From Burkholderia sp. D-99 (lineage in GTDB: Bacteria; Pseudomonadota; Gammaproteobacteria; Burkholderiales; Burkholderiaceae), in contig NZ_JAAOXM010000021.1 of the NCBI RefSeq assembly GCF_011605345.1, positions 1 to 64,000 on the forward strand: a DNA stretch of 64,000 nucleotides, read 5' to 3'. How positions within the stretch are numbered: the first letter of the stretch is position 1; each line of letters begins with the position of its first letter. Of this stretch, positions 49,856-59,410 are shown piece after piece. Position numbers and translations under genes: made by a program. The notes under the pieces were generated by a model, which searched no databases, had not been told where the DNA came from, and saw only the letters and a list, made by a program, of their open reading frames with translations.

Positions 49856-52249
49856 TCAGTGCGCCTGGAACAGGTTCATGATGTCCTGCTTTTCCTGCTC
49901 GTCGACGTGTGGCACGGTCGCGTCGACGTTCTGCGCGGCCGGCGCCTGCGGCACGCCGACCGTCGACACGAAGCCGTGACCCGGCGCGAACTCGGTGAAG
50001 TACAGCTCGCCGCCGAGTGATTCGACGCCGTCCGGCACCGTCGGCTTGAACTCGGGCACGCCCTTCAGCGCGGCGCCCATGTAGTCGATCCAGACGGGCA
50101 GCGACAGGCCGCCGCCCGTTTCCCGATCGCCGAGGCTGCGCGGATTGTCGTAGCCGATCCACGCGATCGCGGCGAGCGAGTGCTGGTAGCCGGCGAACCA
50201 TGCGTCGTGCGAGTCGTTCGTCGTGCCGGTCTTGCCCGCAAGGTCGGTGCGCTTCAGCACGTTGGTCCGTGCGCCCGTGCCGCGCTGCGCGACACTCTGC
50301 AGCAGGCTGTTCATCACGTACGCGTTGCGCGCGTCGATGGCGCGCGGCGCATTCTGCTCGGCGACGAGCGGCTGCGCGCGCACGACGATCGCGCCGTTCG
50401 GATCGGTGACTTCCGCAATCAGGTACGGATTGACGCGGTAGCCGCCGTTCGCGAATACCGAGTACGCGCCCGCCATCTGCAGCGGCGTGACCTGGCCCGC
50501 GCCGAGTGCCATCGGCAGGTAGGCAGGATGGCGTTCGGCGTCGAAGCCGAAGCGCGTGATGTACTGCTGCGCGTACTTCGTGCCGATGTGGTTCAGGATC
50601 CGGATCGACACGAGGTTGCGCGAGCGCTGCAGCGCGGTGCGCATCGACATCGGGCCTTCGAAGCCGCCACCGTAGTTCTTCGGCTCCCACGGCTGGCCGC
50701 CCGTTTCGGCCGCGCTGAAATACAGCGGGCCGTCGTTGATCACGGTTGCCGGCCCGAGGCCCTTGTCGAGCGACGCCGAATAGATGAACGGCTTGAACGA
50801 CGAACCCGGCTGCCGCCACGCCTGCGTGACGTGGTTGAACTTGTTCTTGTTGTAGTCGAAGCCGCCAACGAGCGAGCGGATCGCGCCGTCCTGCGGGACG
50901 ATCGACAGGAACGCCCCCTCGACCTGCGGCAACTGCGTGATCGACCATTTGCCGGTGTCGTTCTTCACGACGCGGACGATCGCGCCCGGGCGGATGCGGC
51001 GATTCGGCTGCGCATTGGCCGACAGTGCGCCCGACGCGAAGCGCAGGTTGTCGCCTTCGATCGTCGCATTGCTGCCGTCGATGAACGCAACCGTGATCTG
51101 GCGCGGGTTTGCGGCCGTGACCACCGCGGCAATCAGCTCGCCGTTGTCGGGGTGTTCGAGCAGCGCATCGTCGATCGCCTGTTCGCGGTCGTCGGCACCG
51201 GCCGGCAGCTCGATGAAGCCTTCCGGCCCCCGATAGCCGTGCCGGCGTTCGTAATCCATGATGCCCTTGCGCAGCGCGGTATATGCGACCTGCTGGTCCG
51301 CGGAGTCGATCGTCGTGACGACGTTGAAGCCGCGCGTGTAGGTTTCCTCACGGTACTGCGCGTACATCATTTGTCGGACCATTTCCGCGACGTACTCGGC
51401 GTGCACGCTGAAATCGCGGCCCGGACCCTTGACGACGAGCGGCTGTGCGACGGCCTCGTCGTATTGCTCGCGCGAGATGAAGTTCAGCTCGAGCATCCGT
51501 TGCAGGATGTATTCCTGGCGTACCTTCGCGCGCTTCGGATTCACGACCGGGTTGTACGCGGACGGCGCCTTCGGCAGCCCGGCGAGCATCGCCGCTTCGG
51601 CGAGCGTGATGTCCTTGAGGTCCTTGCCGAAGTAGACCCGCGCGGCGCTCGCGAAGCCGTACGCGCGCTGGCCGAGATAGATCTGATTCATGTAGACCTC
51701 GAGAATCTGATCCTTCGTCAGCGCACGCTCGATCCGGTACGCGAGCAGCATCTCGTAGATCTTGCGCGTGTAGGTCTTCTCGCTCGACAGGAAGAAGTTG
51801 CGCGCGACCTGCATCGTGATCGTGCTCGCGCCCTGCGACGCATGGCCGTTCGTCAGCGCGACGAAGCCGGCGCGGACGATGCCGGTGAGGTCGACCCCGC
51901 CGTGATCGTAGAACCGCGCGTCCTCGATCGCGAGGATTGCCTTCTTCAGCGAGTCGGGCACGTCCTTGAAATGGACGACGTCGCGGCGCTCTTCGCCGAA
52001 TTCGCCGATCAGCACGTGATCGGACGTATAGATGCGCAGCGGCACCTTCGGGCGATAGTCGGTCAGCGCGTCGAGCGACGGCATGTTCGGCCACGCGACG
52101 ACGAGCGCGTAGCCGAGCACGAGGCCGCCGGCCACGACGAGCGCCACGCACATCGTGGCGAATCCGAGCAGGACTTTTTGCCACCAGGGCCGCTTCTTCG
52201 GCTCCGGGGCAGGAGGCGGGGACGTAGGAGTCGTGGATTGCATAGGCAT
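49856..52249 (-). CDS. mrcA: penicillin-binding protein 1A
   Basis: PBP1A both polymerises glycan strands and cross-links peptidoglycan. I use the start at 52249, giving MPMQSTTPTSPPPAPEPKKR and 797 aa; an upstream in-frame extension lacks support. One TM near residues 25-48 precedes the glycosyltransferase domain with EDARFYDHGG and GASTITMQVARNFFLS. The transpeptidase domain has SSFK (PGSSFKPFIYSA), SRN (QRSRNLVSI) and KTGTTND. It is divergent from pilM, the same pairing as mrcA-hofM in E. coli. Confidence 0.97.
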   Translation of the reverse strand: MPMQSTTPTSPPPAPEPKKRPWWQKVLLGFATMCVALVVAGGLVLGYALVVAWPNMPSLDALTDYRPKVPLRIYTSDHVLIGEFGEERRDVVHFKDVPDSLKKAILAIEDARFYDHGGVDLTGIVRAGFVALTNGHASQGASTITMQVARNFFLSSEKTYTRKIYEMLLAYRIERALTKDQILEVYMNQIYLGQRAYGFASAARVYFGKDLKDITLAEAAMLAGLPKAPSAYNPVVNPKRAKVRQEYILQRMLELNFISREQYDEAVAQPLVVKGPGRDFSVHAEYVAEMVRQMMYAQYREETYTRGFNVVTTIDSADQQVAYTALRKGIMDYERRHGYRGPEGFIELPAGADDREQAIDDALLEHPDNGELIAAVVTAANPRQITVAFIDGSNATIEGDNLRFASGALSANAQPNRRIRPGAIVRVVKNDTGKWSITQLPQVEGAFLSIVPQDGAIRSLVGGFDYNKNKFNHVTQAWRQPGSSFKPFIYSASLDKGLGPATVINDGPLYFSAAETGGQPWEPKNYGGGFEGPMSMRTALQRSRNLVSIRILNHIGTKYAQQYITRFGFDAERHPAYLPMALGAGQVTPLQMAGAYSVFANGGYRVNPYLIAEVTDPNGAIVVRAQPLVAEQNAPRAIDARNAYVMNSLLQSVAQRGTGARTNVLKRTDLAGKTGTTNDSHDAWFAGYQHSLAAIAWIGYDNPRSLGDRETGGGLSLPVWIDYMGAALKGVPEFKPTVPDGVESLGGELYFTEFAPGHGFVSTVGVPQAPAAQNVDATVPHVDEQEKQDIMNLFQAH

Positions 52250-52268
52250 ACCGGAAAACAGTCCCGCG

Positions 52269-52274
52269 ATTATA
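52269..52274 (-). promoter_or_regulatory. mrcA -10 element
   Basis: TATAAT lies on the minus strand with a predicted start about 12 bases before the mrcA ATG. The -35 region (CAGGAC at 17 bp) is weak. Confidence 0.5.
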
Positions 52275-52468
52275 GCTGCCCGGTAAGACCGGTCCTGACG
52301 CGGGGGCCGCCCGCCGTGAAGCAGTGGGCTGGCGTACCTCCAGCATAGCCCGCGCACGGCCGCCGCGAGCGGATGCTGGCCGTTAGGCCGACTGTCGGCA
52401 ATACGCGCCGCTTTGCAGAATCAGTCTCGGAAACGCGGCGTGGGCCGCGACGATATCGGGAGGCTGGG

Positions 52469-53395
52469 ATGGCGGGACGATGGGGAGCGCGGTTTGCGCA
52501 AGGCGGGTACCGGTCGACGGGAATCGACGTCGGTGCGGACGAGGTGAGGGTGGTCGTGCTGAGCCGGCGCGGCCGGAGCGCCGAGGTGTGCGTCGAGGGG
52601 CTGGAGCGAGAACCGGTCGGGTTGGCGGGCGGGCCGGAGGATGCGCGTTGGGCGGCGGTCGCGCGTGCGCTGGCCGCGGCCGTGTCGAGGCTGTCGGCGG
52701 CCGACGTGCGGTGCGACGCGCGCGGCGTGATGGCGTTGCCCGATGACGAGATGCGCACCGCGACGCTGGACCTGGCCGGGCGGGACGACATCGAGGACGC
52801 CGCGCGGCAGGCGGCCGAACGCATCTCGGGGCTGGCGCCGGACAGTCTCGCGTTCGACTGGCGGCAGGATGGCGATGCGGCGTCGGGCGAGATCGAGGTT
52901 GCCGCGGCTCCGCTGGCGCTGCTCGAACGGCGAGTCGACGTGGCCGCCCAGGCTGGTGTCGATCTGACGGTGGTCGACGGCGAATCGGCTGCAGCGCTGC
53001 GTGCGTTGCGCTATGCCGCGCAATTCGAACTCGACACGCAGGAGGGCCCCTACGCGGCGCTCTGGTTCCATGACTCTGGCGTGCACGGCTGGCGAATCGA
53101 CGGCCCGTTGGCCGCACCGGTGCTGATGCTGTCCGGCGCCGAGCCGGGGGCGTTTTCCGATGCATTGCGCCGGAGCGCGCTCGGGGCCGTGTGTTGCGTC
53201 CTCGTGGCCGGCGACGAGCGGTGTATCGCCCGCTTCGATACGTCCGTTGCCGAGATTGGAGATCTGGTCGGCGCGGTTGCGGTGTCGTTCGACTGCACGG
53301 GCTGGAGCGGGCAACCGTGCCTGCCCGCCGGCATGCCGGGCGGCCCGGCATTGGCTGTCGCATTCGGGCTGGCCTTGCGCGGGGTGTGGGAATGA
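52469..53395 (+). CDS. pilM: type IV pilus/competence assembly protein PilM
   Basis: PilM is the actin-like cytoplasmic component that binds the PilN tail. ATG 52469 follows GGGAGG and gives 308 aa. The N-terminal GYRSTGIDVGADEVRVVVLS fits the PilM/HofM phosphate-loop start, and IEVAAAPLALLERRVDVAAQAGVDLTVVD the second lobe. The second phosphate-loop is poorly preserved, so ATP binding is unsure. It overlaps pilN by four bases. No pilus ATPase or pilin lies nearby. Confidence 0.85.
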   Translation: MAGRWGARFAQGGYRSTGIDVGADEVRVVVLSRRGRSAEVCVEGLEREPVGLAGGPEDARWAAVARALAAAVSRLSAADVRCDARGVMALPDDEMRTATLDLAGRDDIEDAARQAAERISGLAPDSLAFDWRQDGDAASGEIEVAAAPLALLERRVDVAAQAGVDLTVVDGESAAALRALRYAAQFELDTQEGPYAALWFHDSGVHGWRIDGPLAAPVLMLSGAEPGAFSDALRRSALGAVCCVLVAGDERCIARFDTSVAEIGDLVGAVAVSFDCTGWSGQPCLPAGMPGGPALAVAFGLALRGVWE

Positions 53396-54000
53396 CGACC
53401 TGTCGTATAGAGTTGCGCGGCTTCAACCTGTTGCCGTACCGGGAGCGGCTGGCGCAGGCGCTGCGACGTCGCCGGATCGCGCAGTGCGGTGCGGCGATTC
53501 TGTTCGGTGTGCTCGGCGCAGGCCTGTGGACGGGCGTCGCCACCGGGGCGCGGTGGCGTGTGGATGCGGAGCGCGCAATAGTGGAGGCGCGGCTGCGGCA
53601 GTTGCAGCCGCAGGTCGGCGCCGCGACGCGCGCCGCCAATGCAGCGGCCGTCGTCGCGCAGCGTGACGCGCAGGCGGCCGTGAGTGCGTTGCCTTACCGG
53701 CACGTCGCAGCGCTGCTGGCGACCCTGGCGCAGGTGCGCGATGGCACCGTTCGGCTCGACGCGCTGCGCACGACATCGGCCGGTGCCGTGCTCGATGCCC
53801 GCGCCGCAAGCTACCGGGCGGCCGCGCGATGGCTCGCGGGGATGGCGCGCGAGCAGCGTGGCTGGCGAATCGATATCGATGCGTTGAAGCCGGCCCCGGA
53901 TGCTCCGGTCGCTGCGGGCGGGATGCCGTTCCGGTTCTCGGTCCAGTTGCGCTGGCACGACGCGATGCCGTCCCGGAAAGCGTCGGGAGGTGGCGCATGA
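53392..54000 (+). CDS. pilN: type IV pilus assembly protein PilN
   Basis: PilN is a bitopic inner-membrane protein that links PilM to PilO. The 202-aa product begins MTTCRIELRGFNLLPYRERL, the NLLPYRE signature bound by PilM, followed by one TM near residues 32-50 and a periplasmic coiled coil plus ferredoxin-like domain. ATG 53392 overlaps the pilM stop. The next gene begins inside its stop codon. Confidence 0.88.
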   Translation: MTTCRIELRGFNLLPYRERLAQALRRRRIAQCGAAILFGVLGAGLWTGVATGARWRVDAERAIVEARLRQLQPQVGAATRAANAAAVVAQRDAQAAVSALPYRHVAALLATLAQVRDGTVRLDALRTTSAGAVLDARAASYRAAARWLAGMAREQRGWRIDIDALKPAPDAPVAAGGMPFRFSVQLRWHDAMPSRKASGGGA

Positions 54001-54863
54001 CGGCGCTCGCGCATCGGCACGCACCGCGTGGCGACGGATGGCGGCGCGGCGTGCGGCGCGTGTCGCCGGCGGCTGCACACATCGCGGGCTGCATGCTCGC
54101 GTTCGCGGCCGTGCTGGCTGGCGGCATTCATCTGGCGAATGCCGTCGACTGGAGCGGGCTCGCGCACAGCCGCACGTTGCTGGCAGCGGCGCAGCAGCGA
54201 GAGGCCGACGCGCAGCGTGTCTTGGCAGCCGCCGCACGGCAGCGCGACGGGCATCCGGCGGCGGCAGACGGCGACCCGGTGTCGCGTGCGCCGGAATGGG
54301 CCGCGTTGATGCTGGAACTGGCTGATCGCGCCGCGTCGAGCGGGCTGCGCGGCGTATCGATCGAGCCGCTGCGCGCCGATGGCGCGATGCCGGACGGCCG
54401 GCGCACGGTGCGCATCGTCGCCGATGGCGGGTTTCGTGCGTTGCTGCAGATGGTCGGCTGGCTGGCGCGTTTCCCGGTGTTGGCGGTGCCGACCGCGCTG
54501 CGTGTCGAACGAGGAAGGGAGGCCGCGCGCGTGGAGATGTCGGTCGACGTGTTTCCGGGATTACCGGCGACAACGTCCAAGGGCGGGGAGACGCCGGTTC
54601 TGGCCGACGCGCCCGGCGCCGATCCGTTCGGCGAGGCCGGCTCGTCTGAAGCGCAGGGGGCGGCTGCCCGCCTGGCCGGCACGATCCGCGACGGGCGTGC
54701 CGGTCTCGCGCTGTTCGATGACGGTGACGGCGCGTTCACGGCCGTAGTGCCCGGCGAAGCCCTCGGGGCCGCACGGGTGGTGCGAGTCGATCCCGTCGCG
54801 GTGATGCTCGCGACGGCGGATGGCGCGTACCGAGTCACCCTGGACGACGGGAGGCGGCCATGA
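53997..54863 (+). CDS. PilO-PilP fusion, pilus/DNA-uptake alignment protein
   Basis: This is a single 288-aa frame that does the work of two genes elsewhere. Residues about 20-45 form one TM, then a periplasmic PilO-like part with coiled-coil QQREADAQRVLAAAARQRDG and the fold VRIVADGGFRALLQMVGWLA. From about residue 205 to the end it is PilP-like: DPF (D209) then RLAGTIRDGRAGLALFDDGD and a C-terminal VRVDPVAVMLATADGAYRVT. There is no separate pilP and no lipobox. It overlaps both pilN and pilQ by four bases. Confidence 0.75.
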   Translation: MTALAHRHAPRGDGWRRGVRRVSPAAAHIAGCMLAFAAVLAGGIHLANAVDWSGLAHSRTLLAAAQQREADAQRVLAAAARQRDGHPAAADGDPVSRAPEWAALMLELADRAASSGLRGVSIEPLRADGAMPDGRRTVRIVADGGFRALLQMVGWLARFPVLAVPTALRVERGREAARVEMSVDVFPGLPATTSKGGETPVLADAPGADPFGEAGSSEAQGAAARLAGTIRDGRAGLALFDDGDGAFTAVVPGEALGAARVVRVDPVAVMLATADGAYRVTLDDGRRP

Positions 54864-56491
54864 GGAAGCATGGGTGTCGGGTACTCGCCGTCTGGGCCGG
54901 ATTGACGGCGGCCGGCGCAAGCGCCTCGTTGCCGCCGCTGCCGGCCGTCTGGCCTGCCGCATCGATGGAGATGCCGGTGCCGGGCCTGCCGTTGCCCCAA
55001 GGCACGCTGGACGGTGCGGATCACACCGTCTCGGCGGAGGCCGGCCCGCCGCCGTTCGACCAGGCAGCTCGCACGGGGCTTCAGGCGGAGGCCGCCGCCC
55101 CGGCACCCGCGCTGGAGGGGCCGCCGATCCCGTTGGCGCCGCCGGCCCGGATGGGCGACGCCGCGGCACGGCAATCGGGCGATGCGGACGACGCACGGCG
55201 GATCTCGCTGAATCTGCAGGGAGCCGGGCTCGCCGCCGCGTTCGACGCGTTCGCGCGGTTCACCGGACTCAACATCGTCGTCGGCGAGCAGGTGCGCGGC
55301 ACCGTCACGTTACGTCTGAACAATGTCCGCTGGCGCGATGCCTTCGATACGCTGCTCGACACGCACGGGCTCGCGATGTCCCGGCGGGGTAACGTGATAT
55401 GGGTCACGCCGGCGGCCGAGCTGGCCGCGCGCAAACGCGAGCGCTTCGAAATGCACGCGCGGGCCGCCGATCTGGAGCCGCTTGCGAGCCGGACGTTCGC
55501 ACTGCACTACCCGCGCGCGCAGGACGTGCAACGGTTGCTGGCCGGCGCGACCGGCCAGCGCCTGCTGTCGAAGCGCGGTGCCGCGGCCGCGGATCCGCGC
55601 ACGAACCTGCTGTTCGTCACCGATCTCGCGCCGCGTCTCGACCAGATCGCGAGCCTGATCGATGCGATCGACCGGCCGTCGCGGCAGGTCCGGATCGAGG
55701 CCCGCATCGTCGAGGGCGAGCAGGGTTTTTCGCGTAATCTCGGCGCACGCGTCGCGCTGCGGGCGCAGGCGCCGCCGTCGTCGGGCGAGAGCGCCACGTT
55801 CGCGGCCGGCGCGCGCAACGCGCTCGACCTTGCTGCGCGGCCGCTCGGCGGCTTCGAGGCGGCGACTGCCGGCTTCACGCTGTTTGCCGCGCCGCTCAGC
55901 CGCGTGCTCGACGTCGAACTGAGCGCGCTCGAGGCGCAGGGGCGGGGCCAGATCGTTTCGAGTCCGCGCGTGGTGACCGCCGATCGCGTCAAGGCCATCG
56001 TCGAACAGGGGTCGGAGCTGCCGTACCAGGCGAAGGTCGGCAATGGCGTGAGCGGCGTGCAGTTCCGCCGGGCGACGCTCAAGCTCGAGGTCGAGCCGCA
56101 GATCACGCCGGACGGGCGCGTCGTGCTCGACCTGGACGTGACGAAGGACAGCATCGGCGAGCCGACGGCGGCCGGCCCGGCGATTCATACGAAGCACGTA
56201 CAGACGCGCGTCGAGGTCGAGAACGGCGGGACGGTCGCGATCGGCGGGATCTATGAGCAACTGAACCGGAACGATGTGACGCGCGTGCCGCTCTTGGGCA
56301 AAATACCGATTCTGGGCGCGCTTTTCCGGCACCGCGCGCAACGCGACCAGCGCAGCGAACTGGTCGTCTTCATTACGCCGACCGTCGTCGATGCACGCTG
56401 CGATGCACGCGGCGCGGGCAGTGCGGAAGCCGAAAAAACGGGGCCGGAAGCCGCCGGCGCAGGCTCGACAAGGCAGCCGCTTTGCCAGTAA
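54860..56491 (+). CDS. pilQ: secretin PilQ/HofQ/ComE type
   Basis: PilQ is the outer-membrane ring through which the pilus or DNA passes. The 543-aa protein has a signal-like N-terminus, a Pro/Ala-rich linker to about 110, an STN domain (ISLNLQGAGLAAAFDAF..., about 115-184), a Secretin_N domain with TFALHYPRAQDVQRLLAG, and the C-terminal secretin with VEVENGGTVAIGGIYE and VPLLGKIPILGALFRHR. AMIN domains of large PilQ are missing, as in HofQ/ComE. aroK follows in the same direction. Confidence 0.92.
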   Translation: MRKHGCRVLAVWAGLTAAGASASLPPLPAVWPAASMEMPVPGLPLPQGTLDGADHTVSAEAGPPPFDQAARTGLQAEAAAPAPALEGPPIPLAPPARMGDAAARQSGDADDARRISLNLQGAGLAAAFDAFARFTGLNIVVGEQVRGTVTLRLNNVRWRDAFDTLLDTHGLAMSRRGNVIWVTPAAELAARKRERFEMHARAADLEPLASRTFALHYPRAQDVQRLLAGATGQRLLSKRGAAAADPRTNLLFVTDLAPRLDQIASLIDAIDRPSRQVRIEARIVEGEQGFSRNLGARVALRAQAPPSSGESATFAAGARNALDLAARPLGGFEAATAGFTLFAAPLSRVLDVELSALEAQGRGQIVSSPRVVTADRVKAIVEQGSELPYQAKVGNGVSGVQFRRATLKLEVEPQITPDGRVVLDLDVTKDSIGEPTAAGPAIHTKHVQTRVEVENGGTVAIGGIYEQLNRNDVTRVPLLGKIPILGALFRHRAQRDQRSELVVFITPTVVDARCDARGAGSAEAEKTGPEAAGAGSTRQPLCQ

Positions 56492-56529
56492 GCTGCGCCA
56501 CACCAGCAAGATTCAAGCAGAGGAAGCCG

Positions 56530-57084
56530 TTGCAAGCGCGGGACCCACATGCAAACGTATTTTTCGTCGGCCTTATGGGAGCGGGTAAGACCACCGTGGG
56601 CCGTGCAGTCGCGCGTCGTCTCGACAGGACGTTCTTCGACTCCGACCACGAAATCGAAGCCCGCACGGGCGCGCGCATTCCGGTGATCTTCGAGATGGAA
56701 GGCGAGGCCGGGTTTCGTGATCGTGAAACGCAGGTGATCGCCGATCTCACGCAGCGCGAGAACATCGTGCTCGCGACAGGCGGCGGCGCGGTGCTCCGCC
56801 AGGAAAATCGCGACTGCCTGAAAAGCAGCGGCATCGTCATCTACCTGCGCGCCAACCCGCACGATCTGTGGCTGCGCACGCGCAAGGACAAGAACCGCCC
56901 GCTGCTGCAGACCGAGGATCCGAAGGGGCGTCTCGAAGCGCTGTACGAAGCGCGCGACCCGTTGTACCGCGAATGCGCGGATTTCGTCATCGAGACCGGC
57001 CGCCCGTCGGTCAATGGTCTCGTCAACATGGTGCTGATGCAACTCGAACTGGCGGGCGTCATCGCCAAGCCGCTACAAGCATGA
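56530..57084 (+). CDS. aroK: shikimate kinase
   Basis: AroK phosphorylates shikimate in the aromatic amino acid pathway. I start at TTG 56530, with AGAGGA upstream, giving QARDPHANVFFVGLMGAGKT and 184 aa; the longer frame to 56482 overlaps pilQ and adds non-family residues. Walker A GLMGAGKTTVG, the ATGGGAVLR loop and KNRPLL lid are intact. It overlaps aroB by four bases (ATGA), so the pair is translationally coupled. Confidence 0.95.
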   Translation: MQARDPHANVFFVGLMGAGKTTVGRAVARRLDRTFFDSDHEIEARTGARIPVIFEMEGEAGFRDRETQVIADLTQRENIVLATGGGAVLRQENRDCLKSSGIVIYLRANPHDLWLRTRKDKNRPLLQTEDPKGRLEALYEARDPLYRECADFVIETGRPSVNGLVNMVLMQLELAGVIAKPLQA

Positions 57085-58160
57085 TTACTGTCAACGTCGA
57101 CCTGGGCGATCGCGCCTATCCGATTCACATTGGCGCCGGCCTGATTGGCCGCGCCGAGCTGTTCGCGCCTCACATCAAGGGGTCGTCCGTCACGATCGTC
57201 ACGAACACGACGGTCGATCCGCTCTACGGCGACGCGCTGCGCGCGACGCTCGCGCCGCTCGGCAAGCGTGTATCGACGGTCGTGCTGCCGGATGGCGAGG
57301 CGTACAAGAACTGGGAAACGCTGAACCTGATCTTCGATGGCCTGCTGACCGAGCGCGCCGACCGCAAGACGACGCTCGTCGCGCTCGGCGGCGGCGTGAT
57401 CGGCGACATGACGGGCTTTGCGGCCGCATGCTACATGCGCGGCGTGCCGTTCATCCAGGTGCCGACCACGTTGCTGTCGCAGGTCGACTCGTCGGTCGGC
57501 GGCAAGACGGGCATCAACCACCCGCTCGGCAAGAACATGATCGGCGCGTTCTACCAGCCGCAGGCCGTGATCGCGGACATCGGCGCGCTGACGACCCTGC
57601 CTGACCGGGAATTGGCGGCTGGCGTCGCCGAGATCATCAAGACCGGCGTGATCGTCGATGCGGAATTCTTCGACTGGATCGAGGCGAACGTCGGCGCGCT
57701 GAACCGTCGCGACCCGGTTGCGCTCACGCACGCGGTGAAGCGCTCGTGCGAGATCAAGGCGAGCGTGGTGGCGGCCGACGAACGCGAAGGCGGCCTGCGC
57801 GCGATCCTGAACTTCGGCCACACGTTCGGTCATGCGATCGAGGCCGGGCTCGGTTATGGCGAGTGGCTGCACGGCGAGGCGGTCGGCTGCGGGATGGTGA
57901 TGGCGGGCGACCTGTCGGTGCGGCTCGGCCTGCTCGACGAAGCGTCGCGGCAGCGCCTCGATGCGGTGATTTCGGCCGCGCACCTGCCGACCCGCGGGCC
58001 CGCGCTCGGCGACGCGCGCTACATGGACCTGATGCGTGTCGACAAGAAGGCGGAGGCGGGCGAGATCAAGTTCATCCTGCTGAAGCGATTCGGCGATACC
58101 TTGATCACGCAGGCGCCCGACGAAGCCGTGTTCGCTACACTGGCACAGACAACCCGCTAA
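57081..58160 (+). CDS. aroB: 3-dehydroquinate synthase
   Basis: AroB cyclises DAHP to dehydroquinate, the second shikimate step. The 359-aa product begins MITVNVDLGDRAYPIHIGAG, with the NAD-binding ALGGGVIGDMTGFAAA, the QVDSSVGGKTGIN loop, and the catalytic HTFGHAIE. The zinc ligands Glu and two His are in place. aroK-aroB downstream of pilMNOPQ is the arrangement of gammaproteobacterial competence loci. Confidence 0.98.
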   Translation: MITVNVDLGDRAYPIHIGAGLIGRAELFAPHIKGSSVTIVTNTTVDPLYGDALRATLAPLGKRVSTVVLPDGEAYKNWETLNLIFDGLLTERADRKTTLVALGGGVIGDMTGFAAACYMRGVPFIQVPTTLLSQVDSSVGGKTGINHPLGKNMIGAFYQPQAVIADIGALTTLPDRELAAGVAEIIKTGVIVDAEFFDWIEANVGALNRRDPVALTHAVKRSCEIKASVVAADEREGGLRAILNFGHTFGHAIEAGLGYGEWLHGEAVGCGMVMAGDLSVRLGLLDEASRQRLDAVISAAHLPTRGPALGDARYMDLMRVDKKAEAGEIKFILLKRFGDTLITQAPDEAVFATLAQTTR

Positions 58161-58201
58161 CGGCGGCCCGGATGCCCCGGCGCCCCTGACATGGAGGAGA
58201 C

Positions 58202-59410
58202 GTGAGCGAGACATCCAGCAGCACACTGCCCGAAGCCGGCCGCGTATCCGCTGCGCCGGTGGCCGAGCCGCCGACACTGGCGGCGCTGGAAGCCCATCTT
58301 GCTCCGTATGCCGCACACGCGTCGCAGTCGCGCGGCCGCCGCCATCCGGAAACACCGCCGGCGGCCCGCACCGAATTCCAGCGCGACCGCGACCGCATCG
58401 TCCATTCGACCGCATTTCGCCGGCTCGAATACAAGACGCAAGTGTTCGTCAATCATGAAGGCGACCTGTTCCGCACGCGTCTCACGCACAGCCTCGAAGT
58501 CGCGCAGATCGCACGTTCGGTCGCGCGCAACCTGCGCCTGAACGAGGATCTCGTCGAGGCGATCTCGCTCGCGCACGATCTCGGCCATACGCCGTTCGGC
58601 CATGCCGGGCAGGACGCGCTGAATGCCTGCATGCGCGAGCATGGCGGCTTCGAGCACAACCTGCAGAGCCTGGCGGTCGTCGACGAGCTCGAGGAGCACT
58701 ACGGCGCGTTCAACGGGCTGAACCTGTGCTTCGAGACACGCGAAGGCATCCTGAAGCACTGCTCGCGCGAGAATGCGCGCAAGCTCGGCGCGCTTGGCGA
58801 GCGCTTCCTGCAGGGCCGCCAGCCGTCGCTCGAAGCGCAGCTTGCAAACATCGCGGACGAGATCGCGTACAACAACCACGACGTCGACGACGGCCTGCGT
58901 TCCGGCCTGATCACGATCGAACAGCTCGCGGAAGTCGAGCTGTGGCAGCGCCACTACGAGGCCGCGCTCGCCGAATTCCCGCAACTCGACGGCCGCCGTC
59001 TCGTGCACGAGACGGTGCGCCGCATCATCAACACGCTGATCGTCGACCTGATCGACGAGACGACGCGCAATCTCGCGCGCGTCGCGCCCGCGTCGCTCGA
59101 CGACGTGCGCGCCGCGCCGCCGCTCGTGTCGCACAGCGAATCTGTTGCCGCCCAGGCGGCCGCCCTCAAGCGTTTCCTCTTCAAGAACCTCTATCGCCAC
59201 TACAAGGTGATGCGCATGGCGAGCAAGGCTCAGCGTGTCGTCACCGGGCTCTTCGATGCGTTCATCGACGATCCGCGCCTGCTGCCGCCGCCGTACCAGT
59301 CCGACGACGCCGCGCAGCAGCCGCGCCTCGTCGCGCACTACATCGCCGGCATGACCGACCGCTTCGCGCTGAAGGAGTATCAGCGCCTGTTCGTCATCAG
59401 CGACAACTGA
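58202..59410 (+). CDS. dgt: deoxyguanosinetriphosphate triphosphohydrolase-like protein
   Basis: This HD-domain hydrolase removes triphosphate from dNTPs. GTG 58202 follows GGAGGAG and yields 402 aa. The N-terminal region has a disordered Ser/Pro/Ala stretch, then the FRRLEYKTQVF motif, TRLTHSLEVAQIARSVARNL and the HD pair LAHDLGHTPFGHAG. The length and sequence match the dGTPase-like (type 2) family rather than E. coli Dgt itself. It follows aroB by 41 bp, likely in the same operon. Confidence 0.93.
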   Translation: MSETSSSTLPEAGRVSAAPVAEPPTLAALEAHLAPYAAHASQSRGRRHPETPPAARTEFQRDRDRIVHSTAFRRLEYKTQVFVNHEGDLFRTRLTHSLEVAQIARSVARNLRLNEDLVEAISLAHDLGHTPFGHAGQDALNACMREHGGFEHNLQSLAVVDELEEHYGAFNGLNLCFETREGILKHCSRENARKLGALGERFLQGRQPSLEAQLANIADEIAYNNHDVDDGLRSGLITIEQLAEVELWQRHYEAALAEFPQLDGRRLVHETVRRIINTLIVDLIDETTRNLARVAPASLDDVRAAPPLVSHSESVAAQAAALKRFLFKNLYRHYKVMRMASKAQRVVTGLFDAFIDDPRLLPPPYQSDDAAQQPRLVAHYIAGMTDRFALKEYQRLFVISDN

